The notes beneath the pieces are model-generated. The model saw only the letters and a list, made by a program, of their open reading frames with translations. It made no database searches and had not been told where the DNA came from. The position numbers were made by a program, and so were the translations under genes. A stretch of DNA of 64,000 bases from Symbiodinium natans (lineage: Eukaryota > Sar > Dinophyceae > Suessiales > Symbiodiniaceae), in contig CAJNDS010002412.1 in assembly GCA_905221605.1 (NCBI GenBank), positions 217,886 to 281,885 on the forward strand. Reading direction: 5' to 3'. Of this stretch, positions 43,276 through 54,620 are shown in pieces; position 1 is the first letter of the stretch; every line of letters begins with the position of its first letter.

Positions 43276-43328
43276 TTTATCAGGGTTCATGTGGTCCCCA
43301 AGGCTATAGAGCCCAAAACGCCCCCGGC

Positions 43329-43382
43329 CTTCCACTCGTCCGGAGCCTTTGGCACCGTATAGAGGCCTCGAGGCTGGTCGTG
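43329..43382 (-). CDS. Coding exon, function not recognised
   Basis: 18 codons: HDQPRGLYTVPKAPDEWK. Acceptor GGGAAG, GC donor (AAG then GCCGGG). Phase 0 on both sides, continuing into 42394. Confidence 0.6.
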
Positions 43383-43395
43383 CTTCCCCCGGCAT

Positions 43396-43650
43396 GTAGG
43401 GTTTAGGGTTTAGGGTTTAGGGTTTAGGGTTTAGGGTTTAGGGTTTGGGGTTTAGGGTTTAGGGTTTAGGGTTTAGGGTTTAGGGTTTAGGGTTTGGGGT
43501 TTGGGGTTTGGGGTTTGGGGTTTGGGGTTTGGGGTTTGGGGTTTGGGGTTTGGGGTTTAGGGTTTGGGGTTTAGGGTTTGGGGGTTGGGGTTTGGGGTCT
43601 GGGGTTTGGGGTTTGGGGTTTGGGGTTTGGGGGTTGGGGTTTAGCGGGTT
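43396..43650 (+). repeat. TTTAGGG array grading into TTTGGGG
   Basis: About 36 units: seven TTTAGGG, a mixed zone, then long runs of TTTGGGG. Next to exon 43329. Confidence 0.96.
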
Positions 43651-44467
43651 TATCTGCCATTGGGCAATCCCGGGAAAAATCTGTGGGATGGGTGATGGGT
43701 GCTCCAGAAAATCTCCGCGAGAGTCTCGTCGGGCACTCGGGGAAACTTTGCGGGAGTCTTTGCGGGGATTTCGGGAAACTCTGTCAGATTCGAGGGGCAA
43801 TTCTACAATCATAATTCTCTGGTGGGAGGAGCAGAAACCAAGTTCAAGATGACCGAACCTATTGTGGGGAACAACATATGCCATATCCGAAAAATCATTC
43901 TTCCATGGCTATGTAGTTGAACACTATGGCTATAGGGCGTTTGGGGATTTATTTGGCCCAAGGGCCCTGCAGTATCCTCTGCGCCCCAAAATTTGGTGCA
44001 TCCAAACAGCGTGCCAAACACCCCTAAAGCAAAACCCTAGAACCTAAACATTCCTAAGCCCTAAACGCTGTAGACACAATTTTCAAGCGGGCTTTCTCGG
44101 TGTTCGGGCCGGGACACGGCGTACCACACACACACACACACACACACACACAGGGCTCGCTCCTTAAAACCTCAAACCTAAGTATTTGGGTTCAGGGTTT
44201 AGGGTTTAGGGAACCTGAAATCGGTAATTCCCAAAACAGGGGTCCTCAGAATCTACCCAAATGCCATAAGCCTTCTTCCAAAAGGGGCCCCGGAATTCGC
44301 AACTAACATGGCTTCACCATCACGGCAGCTGTATCCCTTGGATGGCCCTTAAAACCCCCTTGAAAAAATCCTAAATATCAGCCTCTTAAACCGAATGAGG
44401 GAAAAGAAGGTATCCGATGTGCCTACCTAGTATCTACTCGATCGATCCTTGGCAGTAGCCAAGGAAA

Positions 44468-44543
44468 CTCTAAACCCTAAACCCTAAACCCTAAACCCTA
44501 AACCCTAAACCCTAAACCCTAAACCCTAAACCCTAAACCCTAC
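44468..44543 (-). repeat. (CCCTAAA)n array
   Basis: Eleven perfect units. Confidence 0.96.
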
Positions 44544-44569
44544 GCCCCCTCTTTTGAAGGCCGGGTGTC

Positions 44570-44621
44570 CGGATCCGAACCAGGCAGTGCCAGGGTCGCT
44601 TTTCATTGTGGCCTTGGCTTG
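44570..44621 (-). CDS. Coding exon, function not recognised
   Basis: QAKATMKSDPGTAWFGS plus one base. Acceptor CTGAAG, GA donor. It follows in phase 0 from 44958. Confidence 0.5.
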
Positions 44622-44847
44622 CTTCAGGTTCGCTAGGGTAGGTTTGGGGCCTATAAACATTATTTGTTTATGATCTTTTGTTCAGGATTACATAAGGACT
44701 ATGTGACTATGTAAGGATTAGGGGTGGGGGGGGGGGGTGCTGAACATTAAAAGGTATTTTCAAGTCTGGGTATGGGGGTCTCAGGACAGGCGCCGTACTT
44801 GCAGACGTGGTACTTTGCCCATGCTTGATGACCCCAGGGGGCTGCCA

Positions 44848-44950
44848 TTAAACCCTAAACCCTAAACCCTAAACCCTAAACCCTAAACCCTAAACCCTAA
44901 ACCCTAAACCCTAAACCCTAAACCCTAAACCCTAAACCCTAAGCCCTAAA
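44848..44950 (-). repeat. (CCCTAAA)n array
   Basis: Fourteen units beside exon 44958. Confidence 0.96.
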
Positions 44951-44957
44951 TACATGC

Positions 44958-45007
44958 CCCGAAAGTCTTGGCTGCCAACAGCACCTCGATGAAGCCATGA
45001 ACATCAT
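44958..45007 (-). CDS. Coding exon, function not recognised
   Basis: Asp then DVHGFIEVLLAAKTFG. Acceptor TTGGAG, GC donor. The first Asp codon is completed by the leftover G of the exon at 46891. Confidence 0.5.
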
Positions 45008-45012
45008 CTCCA

Positions 45013-45086
45013 AGCCCTATCTCAAGTTACGGCCTTGAAGCCGTACTGAAGCCCTATCTCAAGTTACGGCCTTGAAGCCGTACTGA
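45013..45086. repeat. 37-bp tandem duplication
   Basis: Two exact copies of a unit starting AGCCCTATCTCAAGTTACGG and ending GCCGTACTGA. Confidence 0.93.
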
Positions 45087-45811
45087 AGACAAAGGGAAGA
45101 CTCCGGCATTCCCATTCTCTCAACCTTGAATCTGAAACTACATGGCCGACAAAGTAGCCGAATAGTAAAGAAGGTTGCGTGTTGAGTGGAGTTGATAAGG
45201 GAGCACTGCGAGTGCCTAAGCCCAAAGACAAGGAATAAGGGCACCACCTCAGCCAAACCCTTAAAACACTTCAATCAGAATTTTCGGCCAGCAAACCCTC
45301 AAAGTATACACCCTAAACCCTACAGTCAAAAAACTTCGCCGAGCAACCCAAACTTCAGCTGCTGGTTTCTCTTCAGACGTGACTTCTCGAAAAGTCAGCT
45401 CCTGGGTTTCTTCCAGCTGTTTAGGGTTTAGGGTTTAGGGTTTAGGGTTTAGGGTTTAGGGTTTCTGCTTCAGGCTTTCGGTGTAGTGTTTGGGGTTTAG
45501 GCTTAGGCTTTACCTAGGCCCCAAAGTATGTAAAACATTGCTCCTTGTATGGGTGGGTTTTGGGCAATTTGCGTAGACACTTGGGCGGCCAAGGTCGAGT
45601 GTGTTGGGGAGGTTTAGGGGGCGGCTTTGGGCCCTAAGGCATATGTAGAGCGCGAGGGGCAGGAGTATTCAAACAGTATTGTACTGCTGAAACGGGTTGA
45701 GGGCTTAGCGTTTAGGGCTTTAGGGTTTAGGGTTTAGGGCTGTGAGCCGACGTTGGGACAACGACACCGCCGAGAACTTCGCTACTCCGCAAGTGCCTTC
45801 TACAGCACCCG

Positions 45812-46025
45812 AAGGGTCCATGTACCTATATAGTCGGGTGTAGGGTGTGGGGTGTGGGGTGTAGGGTGTGGGGTTTAGGGTTTAGGGTTTAGGGTTTAGG
45901 GTTTAGGGCTTAGGGTTTAGGGTTTAGGGTTTAGGGTCCGTGTACCTAAGTGGTATATGCTTGGGCCTTGAAGGGGTTCCCATACAGTAGCTTTAGGGCC
46001 CAGGTGTATACCATATAGGCCTTCA
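45812..46025. mobile_element. Family E-like element with telomere-type array
   Basis: AAGGGTCCATGTACCTATAT, then about 110 bp of GTGTAGGG/TTTAGGG units, then GGGTCCGTGTACCTAAGTGG and further family E-like sequence. Confidence 0.6.
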
Positions 46026-46890
46026 GGGCAGGGTGCTCAAAATGTTAGGCCGCGGATGTGGTTCAGGGTCCCTTGCTGTCACAGGAGCCTCATGCTATAT
46101 GGGTTGTTCTCTAAATTCGGGCTTAGGGTTTAGGGTAACACTAAACACTCAACCCTAAGTCCTAAACTCTTTTTCTGGGTCCTGCTAATAAGGTGCCGTA
46201 CTATCATAGGAACCGAAGAAAGCTACAGGCTGCGTGCCGAGCATCGCTGGTGTAATGAAACACTACTCGACTGTCCTCCAGGCAAGCAGGGTCTTTGGGT
46301 TTAGGGTTGAGGGTTTTGTGTTTTTGGGCTTGCGGGGGGAGGCTGATCCTGAACCTCGGTACCTGAAGTCTGAACAGCAACCCAAGAAACACTTGAATAC
46401 ACGCAACTCCAACGACGTACAAACCCCCAGCTCCAGAGTCTACCCCTCGCCCCCCACTCCTCCCTCGATGAACGGGACTTCTGCTTTGAACATGTGAAGC
46501 ACGTATTTTTGTTTGCCAAAGGAGTGATGCTTGGCTAAACTCTGGAGGCCCTGTGGGGCTGAACCCCTCGCCCGACTTAGATGACTTGCGTGGCATCCGA
46601 GGCTTGCCTATGACAACCGCAAGCAGAAAGAGAAAGTGACAGCAGAGAACCTGCCGGCCCTTTTTCTCGCCAGGCCGGATGATATCTCTTTGAAAGAAGC
46701 TACTTGGCCATCGAGAAGCAGACGTGAACCGCCATGGAAAAAAAAACCACACCTTCAAAATACACAATATGTTGCACAGCCACCCCCCCCCCCCCCCCCC
46801 CCCCCCCGGAAAGACAGTGAGCTTAGGGAGTATATAAAGCCTGGTTTACACCCTAAACCTGAGACCCAGAACCCTGTGAACCCTACAAAC

Positions 46891-46936
46891 CCTTGTCCGG
46901 CTGGCCCATCGACAGGTCGAGGGCATCGGCCCAGAC
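46891..46936 (-). CDS. Coding exon, function not recognised
   Basis: VWADALDLSMGQPDK plus one base. Acceptor ATTGAG, GT donor. Composition is coding-like. First exon seen of the 37-47 kb gene. Confidence 0.55.
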
Positions 46937-46989
46937 CTCAATGGTAAGGCGTTTCGGCAGGTTCGGTGTAGGACTTCAGGCTTTTTCTT

Positions 46990-47024
46990 AGCAGGGAATG
47001 AGGGAATGAGGGTCCCTGAATCCC

Positions 47025-47057
<33 letters not shown>

Positions 47058-47107
47058 GCCCTTTTAAGGGTTTATATAGGGTACCTGTTTCCCGCAGTCC
47101 CGACTAA
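46990..47107. mobile_element. TIR element family F with TA repeat
   Basis: GCAGGGAATGAGGGAATGAG at the left, CCCGCAGTCCCGACTAAG at the right, a TA run inside. Confidence 0.6.
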
Positions 47108-47171
47108 GAACCCGGGGGAGTGCCTTTAGGTTCCAAACCCCATATATATTGAGCCCCTAAACCTTAAACCC

Positions 47172-47717
47172 CTAAGCACGAAAGCCTGGGGAACAAAACA
47201 TGTAAAACGTGTGGCTCCCTGTCAGTGTGTGGCTGCACAGCTCTGGGAGAGCCTGGATCCGGAATCGTGTCGTCTGAAGCCTCGCCGCCTCAGACTTCAA
47301 GGCGAAAAGCGTGGGTAGATCCGAGAAAGGCCGGACCACCAGCCATGCCCATCCTAGCAAAGGATGCGCCAAAAGGGCGGCTGGCCAGGTTGGATGGCAT
47401 CGCGAGCCATGCCAGCTTGCATTGCGTCTGGCCGTCTTGGCAAGTTCATCGCAAAGTTCGTTCCCAACATCACCGACATGACCTGGCACATGCTCATGAT
47501 GAAGATCGACTCTGTTTTGAACACAATGACGCAGTGAAGGGACACGTTGTGCCAGCGATTGTACTTCTCCGGAAACAGTGGGAGGCAGGGAAGCCCTGCA
47601 GGTGTCCCTGCCGGCAGCGGTGCAGTCATACAACAGTTTGACTGGTAGCTTGTAGGCTGGGGCATATTCGAATGCCCATGCAAGAGGCCAACATAGAGCA
47701 AGCACTTCACTGGTCAA
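47172..47717 (-). mobile_element. Non-LTR retrotransposon fragment with RNase H domain
   Basis: Continuous 181-codon minus-strand frame. It carries an RNase H pattern: Glu4 in SEVLALCWPLAWAF, Asp31 in LLYDCTAAG, and HVPGHVGDVGNELCDELAK with Asp90 near the C-terminal side. Family knowledge: RNase H domains of LINE-type elements have this E...D...H...D layout after the reverse transcriptase. The first strand with the leading Asp, and all reverse transcriptase, are missing, so it is 5'-truncated. The part after about residue 110 is not recognisable. The open plus-strand frame over the same bases is a shadow. Confidence 0.7.
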
Positions 47718-47860
47718 AGCGTATCATCACACTCGCCTAGGTAATAGGGGTTAGGGTTTATGGGTTTAGCTGCTTAGGGGTTCAGGGGGAAAGGGGTGGT
47801 TTGCTGAAGTACATTCTGACCTTAGATCATCGATGCAAGGCGTAGGGCGCCCCAAAGAAG

Positions 47861-47911
47861 TTATAGAACGTAGCTAGCGAGCTCGCCCCCACAATAGCCC
47901 TCCACGAACCG
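47861..47911 (-). CDS. Probable last exon of an unrecognised gene
   Basis: RFVEGYCGGELASYVL then TAA. Acceptor TTCAAG, phase 0. It joins in phase after the piece at 48073. It would end the gene whose exons lie between about 48 and 62 kb. Confidence 0.5.
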   Translation of the reverse strand, partial: RFVEGYCGGELASYVL

Positions 47912-48072
47912 CTTGAAGAATGAAGCTGAGACGGTTCTTGTCCAAAGCCCTAAACCCTAAACCCCTAAAACCTAAACCAGAAACCCTAAACCCTAAACCC
48001 TAAAAGCGTCGCGGGTTCGGGACCCTGCCTGGGCTCTCGGTCAGCGAACAGCTCAAGCGTTTATACTCTGAC

Positions 48073-48116
48073 CAAGACCTCGTCCTCGTCGTACACGGCC
48101 CAATTCCCGAAACACC
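48073..48116 (-). CDS. Possible coding exon
   Basis: Minus-strand piece CFGNWAVYDEDEVL with GT donor (TTG then GTCAGAG), phase 0 into 47911. The acceptor is less certain. Confidence 0.45.
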
Positions 48117-48216
48117 CTACACCCTATAGGGTGTCGGGTTGAGGGAATAGGGTTTAAACCCGACACCCTAAAACCCTTCAAGGTTTTGGGTTTAGGGCTT
48201 CAGGGGTATAGGGTTA

Positions 48217-48271
48217 AAACCCTAAACCCTAAACCCTAAACCCTAAACCCTAAACCCTAAACCCTAAACCC
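48217..48271 (-). repeat. (CCCTAAA)n array
   Basis: Seven to eight units; a TTTAGGG array of eight units (48382-48434) lies on the other side of the 48271 piece. Confidence 0.95.
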
Positions 48272-48344
48272 GGCGATCTCCGGGCTCTTCTCTCGTACTC
48301 CAGGCGCCCGGACTCGGATGCCGGTGCGACGATGCTCCCAGCAC
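48271..48344 (-). CDS. Possible coding exon, frame unresolved
   Basis: G/C-rich segment between two telomere-type arrays with acceptor CCCAG. All three minus-strand frames are open (one reads AGSIVAPASESGRLEYERRA), so I cannot choose the frame. Confidence 0.35.
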
Positions 48345-49072
48345 CTGGGTCTGCTCAGGGACTTGGGGATTCAGGAGCACTGTAGGGTTTAGGGTTTAGG
48401 GTTTAGGGTTTAGGGTTTAGGGTTTAGGGTTTAGGTTCAGGGCACTGTAACGATAAGGGATGGAGGGATTTAGGTCATTTAAGGTCCAGGGGGTAGCACT
48501 TCAGGGCTTAGGAATTGTAGGGGCCGAACCCTCAAACCCTCAACTCCTAAACCTGTGGACCCGACGAGTCACCCTACATCCTAAGCCCACCGAAACCCTG
48601 AACCCTAAACCCTACAGGCCACAAGAAGGGCTGTTGAGGTTTGTAGATATGTTCAAGATTGCGAACCGAAACGGTGAGGGCACCTACTCACGACATGAGC
48701 GGGTGCACCCAGGATTCTTTGGCGCGGTCCTGGGATAAGGCAAATCCTAAACCCTAAACCCTAGAAGCCCTATTGCAACCCTAAATAAGCCCCATAAACC
48801 CGAAATACACCCCATAAACACCCTACAGACCCTGAACCCGAGAAGCCCTAAAAACGGCATCAACTATGTCAACCCTGGTATCACTACAAAACCCTTAAAG
48901 CTCTAGAGACCCTATAAACAGTATATATATATATCTATATATATATATATATAGATCGTATACGCCCTAAATCACATGGGTATTTCCCAGGATAGGGATA
49001 TCCCTTTAATACCCCTAAATCGAATAGAACCCCCTTGAGCCGGTCAAGCGCCCTCTCCCCGTGTCGCCTCAC

Positions 49073-49219
49073 CTGTGCTTTTGTTTCCCGGTGCTGGCAG
49101 GGGCAGGCCGACCACAGCCTCTGGCGGAGTCCCAGGAGCCAGAGCTTTATCCTCCGGCGTCTTCGGCTGACGCAGGTCCAAGCCAGGCCACGGAGGCACC
49201 AGGTCCCGCGCAGGCAAAG
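49073..49219 (-). CDS. Probable coding exon, proline-rich linker
   Basis: Minus frame LPARDLVPPWPGLDLRQPKT, PEDKALAPGTPPEAVVGLPL, PAPGNKST. Consensus donor CAG-GTGAGG and G/C-rich third positions. The plus strand is also open here with an acceptor-like CTGGCAG, so strand is not fully settled. No domain recognised. Confidence 0.5.
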
Positions 49220-50242
49220 CTTGCACTTTGGCCCGGCACCGTGATACCCCGGCCAGCCATGTTGAGCAAGATCACACCAGCCACTAGATTTCGGCCTGTT
49301 TGATCTCTTGTTCTTGCGCATGGTGCTTTTTTCGTTTTGCCAGAAAGTTTACAAGTGGACATAACTGTGTTCAGGGATCTGATGTTCCTGGCTTGTTTCT
49401 GGGTCTAGGCTAGACTTCTCACCGATGGACTACGTGAGTCAGCCTTGATTCACGCGCCTTGCACGCTCCGGGTGTAGGGAGGAAACACAGCCCTTAGCCC
49501 TGAACCGTAAACTACAGAGTTTAGTCCCTGAATGCCGGGGCATTGGAGTCCGCGTGTCTTGGACCAACAAAAAGGGTACCCCTATTATCGGCAACATCGA
49601 CATAGCTGTTATCACCCAGGCGCCAGCAGTCCGGCAGGAAGTCCTTAGCAGTGGCGAGGCATCATAGGGTTGGTTGAGAGTTTACGTCGGGTTTACGTCT
49701 GTGTAGTTTGGGGTTCCGGGTTTGCATTTGAACACCACTCTAAGCCCTAAACCCTAAACCCTAAACCCTAAACCCTAAACCCCTCGTATTGGTACATTGA
49801 GATTCGGCTTCTAGGGCTCCTTGATCTTGCTCAGGAGTAGCGCTCCCCTCCCCTCACTTCAATTCACCCCCTGCCCCTGAATGAAATATTTCCCCTATGG
49901 GTGGCTTTGGGGTGGTTGTGTTGGGTTTAGAGTATAGGTATAGGGTACAGGGTACAGGGTATAGGGTCTAGGGTATAGGGTCTAGGTAGGGGATAGGGTA
50001 TAGGGCAAAGGATATAGGGTATATGGCTGGTTTCCGAAAGTAGTGGTACCCTTTTGGGGGGTCCCTTTAAGGGGATTCTATGCCGGGTATAAAAGGGGTA
50101 CCCCGATTTTGGGAACATACTTATGGGTGTTTCCGAAAGTAGAGGTACCTTATTGGGGTCGGCCCTTGTAGTCCCTTAGAGGATCTTTAGAAAGGCCCCC
50201 AAACCCAAGGGTACAACCTTAGGGGTCCGAGACCACACGCAC

Positions 50243-50329
50243 CCCTGTGAGATTGACGGCGCGCGTCGTAGTCCCCCCTCTCGAAGAAGTGGCCCTGACG
50301 GTACCTCTTCTCCTCGGGGCGATTGCGGG
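50243..50329 (-). CDS. Probable coding exon, function not recognised
   Basis: RNRPEEKRYRQGHFFERGDY then DARRQSHR. Acceptor ATTGCAG; GT donor near 50242 or, less likely, inside. Highly charged, coding-like. Confidence 0.5.
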
Positions 50330-50966
50330 CTGCAATTGTGATATGAGGTTTAGGGTTTAGGGTTTAGAGGTTTAGAGTTTAGAGGTTTAGGGTTTAGGGG
50401 GTTTAGGGTTTAGGGTTTGGGCCATAGGCGCTAGGTCTTTGACTGTCGAGTCATCCTAGACCCTAAATCCATGCAGCAGAGTTGTCTGAGGAGCTGGCTA
50501 ACAAATGTGAGCTTCAGGAGTGATAGTGAAGACCACACTGGTGTGTACACTAAGCCTTCAAGTCCTAAACCCTAATAGCCTGATCCACGAAGGAAGCTAG
50601 ATGAATGTGAAGGGTCTTGCGGTCCTTTGTGGGAATGCTTTGGGATGCTTCCGGCACACCTAGGATTTGGGGTTCAGGTTTCAGTCTCTTAGAGCCATCA
50701 ACTAAGGCACCTTGCCCAAGATCCTAAACCCCATATAGCCACATAGGCTATTCTATGTTGGATTCAGAGTGCACCCAGACGCAGAGCTTCCCTGTCCTTA
50801 TACTAGGGCATCCGGGAAAAATAGACTTGAGCTGGCACATGCTCCTTCAGCATCACCGAAAGAATAGCCAAACCCCAAACCCCAAACCCTGCGGCCTGCG
50901 AACCTCCACAGACTCAGTACGGGCTGTTCAAGGGTTCCTAGGTTTCCTTTTGCAAATTGATCCTTC

Positions 50967-51004
50967 GTAGGGAATGAGGTAAACGAACATACATACATAT
51001 AACA

Positions 51005-51035
<31 letters not shown>

Positions 51036-51112
51036 TGAATTACATATATACATATACATATAAGGGGGATACAGGGCACCTGCGCCCCTCCTTCCCTGCC
51101 TACAAAAAACCA
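50967..51112. mobile_element. TIR element family F with TA/CATA repeat
   Basis: TAGGGAATGAGG at the left, CCTTCCCTGCCTA at the right, ACATACATA and TATA runs inside. Confidence 0.6.
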
Positions 51113-51362
51113 GTGGGCTCATCCTGGTACTTCCCCTAAACCCTAAACCCATGCAGGGCTTGTATGGCCTCGGAATTGTTATGGGTTTTGTGGGGTACAC
51201 TCTAAGCACACTCACTTCTAACAGTTTCTTAGCCCTAAGCCCTGATTCAGAGAACCCCATGAATAACCCTCTTAAGGAAAATGTAGGGAAGCCAACTCCG
51301 ACCTCCATACCCCCCCAAACCCTAAACCCTACTAAGAACCCAGCAAGTTTGACCCCGAACAC

Positions 51363-51428
51363 CCGGCTGCAGCTTGCGGAGGAGCTGCAAAGTAGTCGCG
51401 GAGAGTGTTCTCTTCCATTCTGCGGGAC
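51363..51428 (-). CDS. Possible coding exon
   Basis: PAEWKRTLSATTLQLLRKLQ then P and a partial codon. Acceptor CAGAAG, GT donor (GTGTTC). An alternative frame is open. Confidence 0.4.
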
Positions 51429-51438
51429 CTTCTGCAGG

Positions 51439-51541
51439 GGTTTAGGGTTTAGGGTTCAGGGGTTAGGGTTTAGGGTTTAGGGTTTAGGGTTTAGGGTCCA
51501 GGGTTTAGGGTCTAGGGTCTAGGGTTTAGGGTTTAGGGTTA
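51439..51541 (+). repeat. (TTTAGGG)n array with TCTAGGG variants
   Basis: About fourteen units. Confidence 0.93.
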
Positions 51542-52079
51542 GGATGCTTCTACGCAGGGATGGCCCTGAAATCATAAGCACACAGGGTGTTTTCGCTTAA
51601 CCTCATTGCGGCCAAAGGCGGGGCGCGATTCTTTCTCATCAACACAGCATGCTCCCTTCCTTGGACCCTGCCAGTGTCGATGCAGAAATGGGAGTTACGC
51701 ACCAGTAACTGTAATGTTATGACTCGGCCGTCTCATGACTCTCTCTAGCGCTTCAAAGTCACCTGAGCATCTTGAAGGATGTCCCCACACTGACCTACAC
51801 CAAAGCAGCCTTTGGGCCTTTTCAAGCTCTTACGGAAGACCGTAAAAAAGCCGCAAACCTCACATCCCAAACCCAGCAAAGCAGGGAGGGTACGCAGACA
51901 AACATAGACGCGCACAGACAGCGCAGAGGTGCTCAGAGATGGGCATAAATGCGCATACTGCCTCAGGACCTCAGGACAACCAGAACATAAACTCCAAACC
52001 CAAAAGCCCCAATCCCTAAAACCCCTAGGTCCTTCAGCAAGGGAAGTCAAAGGAGGGTGGAGGAAACACAAAGATCTCT

Positions 52080-52110
52080 TGGTAGCCCGGCCGCCATATT
52101 GTAGCAAACC
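52080..52110 (+). mobile_element. Family A half element
   Basis: CTTGGTAGCCCGGCCGCCAT then ATTGTAG: left end of family A only, no matching right end. Confidence 0.5.
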
Positions 52111-52511
52111 TGAGCAGTTAAAACCCGAAACCCTAAACCCTAAACTGTAGACTCTAAACCCTAAACCCTAAACCCTTGTGGCCTCTAGCTCAGCCGAAAG
52201 CTGGCCACACTGCATGGCTTCTGTGGCCCCATGAGGCCTGGATTGTCTGTGAAGGACACACTGAACGGCTTGTGGGCTTGCAATCTAGGGGGCCGGAAGA
52301 ATTGGAATAGGGATTTTTTTTTGGGGGGGGAGGGTTGTTATTTGTTATGGTAGAACTATATATAGGTACCCCAAGGGATTCTTGTGAGTAATTATTGCGA
52401 CCCCCTATAGTAGGCATTGATACATGGCTTTCAGGGGGGGGTTAGGGTTCGAGGGCTTGGGGCTTAGAGAAGTTTTAGGGCAAAGGCAGAAGCTCTTGGT
52501 GGAGATGAGTC

Positions 52512-52608
52512 TTGCAACAGGGCTTCCCATCACCATTCCTGCATGCTGCTTGAGCATGGCCCGCGCGTCTCGAATTGGTCAGTAGTCGATGAGCGTGGAG
52601 TAGACCCT
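52512..52608 (-). pseudogene. Possible remnant of a PPR-like repeat
   Basis: The minus strand reads VYSTLIDY, then a stop, then in another frame DARAMLKQHAG. Pentatricopeptide repeats in dinoflagellates commonly read YSTLI...A...A...ML. One broken unit only, so this is weak. Confidence 0.25.
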
Positions 52609-54539
52609 GGAAAAAGTATATACTTTGTAGGTATGAGTAGCTATACATAGTAGGAACCCAGAACCAAAACATGTACTAAAGCATAGTACTACAAAACCCA
52701 GAATCAGACTTCGGGATGGACCTATGAAAACAACTCCTCACATTACTGTTGAACTGCTACTTCGAGTTTAGGGCCCTAGGGTATCAAGAAATGTAAGTCA
52801 ATGTCTATGTAATGGTTTCAGGACTTCAGGATTTGAGGGTTCCAGGATTGCAGGACACCCCCCACACCCATGTGCCCCTCTAGCCTCGGCTGGAGCACTG
52901 TCGGAAACATTCCCCTACGCCCTGAACACCCTCAACTGCTCAAGGTGACTTGGACAGCATGTTTCCTCAGAGCCCCTCTGAGCAGAGCATAAGCAACTGC
53001 AAACAGTCGGGTTGCTGTGGGCATTCTTGGCTGAAGGCTGCGGCATCAACACTTGCTTCAACTTGCCTCTTCTCCGACTGACAATCCAGCCAAGTTGACC
53101 CTCAATCCCCAAGCCTATACCCTGAAAGGTTTAAACCTCTTTCGAAAGCCCGAAAAGACCTAAACCCTCCATGCCTTAACCCTAACCCCACGAGTGATGT
53201 CCCTAAACGCCCTAAACCCCTTTTTGGGATTATCGCAGCCGAATCCGAATGAAGCGCCTGAAAACCCTACACTTATCAAAACGATGTCCGAACCGACGGG
53301 TTTAGGGCTTAAGCCCCACAGACCAACTGCTATTTAGGACCTCACAGAGTTGTTCTTTCGGGTTTAGGGTTTAGGGTTAAAGGTTTAAGTGTTTAGGGAT
53401 GCTGGAGCAAACAGGAGATAGAACATCCTCAGTCTTCCCTCCGACGCCCCACACTCCGACACCCCGAGTCCCAAGCGAAAAGCGCCGACTTCCCACTAAG
53501 AGCTAGTAATATTTAGGGGTATAAGGAGGGACCCCTAGAAGGGACCCTTCATCTTCTTCCCCTACCTAACCCCTATGCGTGCCATATACAATATGGTCTC
53601 TTTTTATCTATAAGCAGCCCCTAAGAAACCCCTAAGGTCCCTCCCTAACACCTCGAACCCTGCACATGTACCACAAGCCTGAGAACCAAATTCAGCAAAG
53701 CCAGCAAAGTGGAGAGCTGCGAAGGCCTACAGCTTAGTTGCTGAGTCCATAAGCCCCAAAAAGTGTACACTCTCAGTTCTATAGGCGGATTATAGTACCC
53801 GAAAAAGTGTAATTCAAGTGTACTCATTCAGCTACTAAGACAAAGAAGCCAAGCCAAGGTTGTAGGCCCCACGGACTAGCTCAGGACGTCGGGTTTAGGG
53901 TTGTAGGGTTTAAGGTTTGGGGCTTAGGGCCTACCACTTGTTTCGGGCAAAACGTTTGGGCTTTCAGGTTCAGAACCCTAAACCCTAAACCCTAAACCCT
54001 AAACCCTACACCCTAAACCCTATCCCCCACGCCAAAAAAACTTAACCTTAATCCCTCCCCCCCCCAAAAAAAGAGTTTGAGTCTCTAGAGAACTGTTGAT
54101 TCGGCAGATGAGCCCAATATCATGACTTCGCCACAGGCCCACAGCAACCATGGCTGGACTCCAGCGACTTGGGACGTTTGGCTTATGGTTTATGTAAAAG
54201 GATTTAGGGTTCAGGGTTTTGTAGGGTTTAGGGTGTCGGGTTTAGGGTTTAGGGTTTAGGGTTTAGGGTTTAGGGTTTAGGGTTTAGGGTTTTGTAGGGT
54301 TTAGGGTGTAGGGGTTAGGGCGTGTCTTTGAGGACAAAAAATAAGGTGGCCGCTGGTGATTTTATCGGTTCCCTGGAGTACATCATCCCATGCTGACGAA
54401 ATTCGCGCTGCATTGATGGGATCCAGCCATCTTAACGCGAAACATCACGCCAACAGGCTTCCGTGCATTCCTGGCCTTATTGTTAAGGTTTTGGGCTTCG
54501 GGCTTAGGGTGAACGATGTTGATGCAGCATGTATGACGC

Positions 54540-54620
54540 GAAACGAAACCTATAACCCTCACAGCAGGGTGATGCTCGCCAACGAAACTTGTAACCCTCA
54601 CAGGAGACTGATGCTACATG
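54540..54620 (+). repeat. Imperfect 41-bp direct repeat
   Basis: AACGAAACCTATAACCCTCA and AACGAAACTTGTAACCCTCA, each followed by CAG(C/G)(A/G)G... and TGATGCT, in tandem. Confidence 0.7.

Noticed and set aside
43480-43884. NPKPQTPNPKP-type or GFGVWGLGF-type repeat proteins
   Set aside because: They are direct translations of the TTTGGGG array.
46204-46767. 187-codon minus-strand frame
   Set aside because: No motif, the plus strand is also open, it includes degenerate repeat, and it lacks the G/C-rich third positions seen in the accepted exons.
47225-47641. 138-codon plus-strand protein
   Set aside because: It is the shadow of the RNase H frame on the minus strand; it has no motif of its own.
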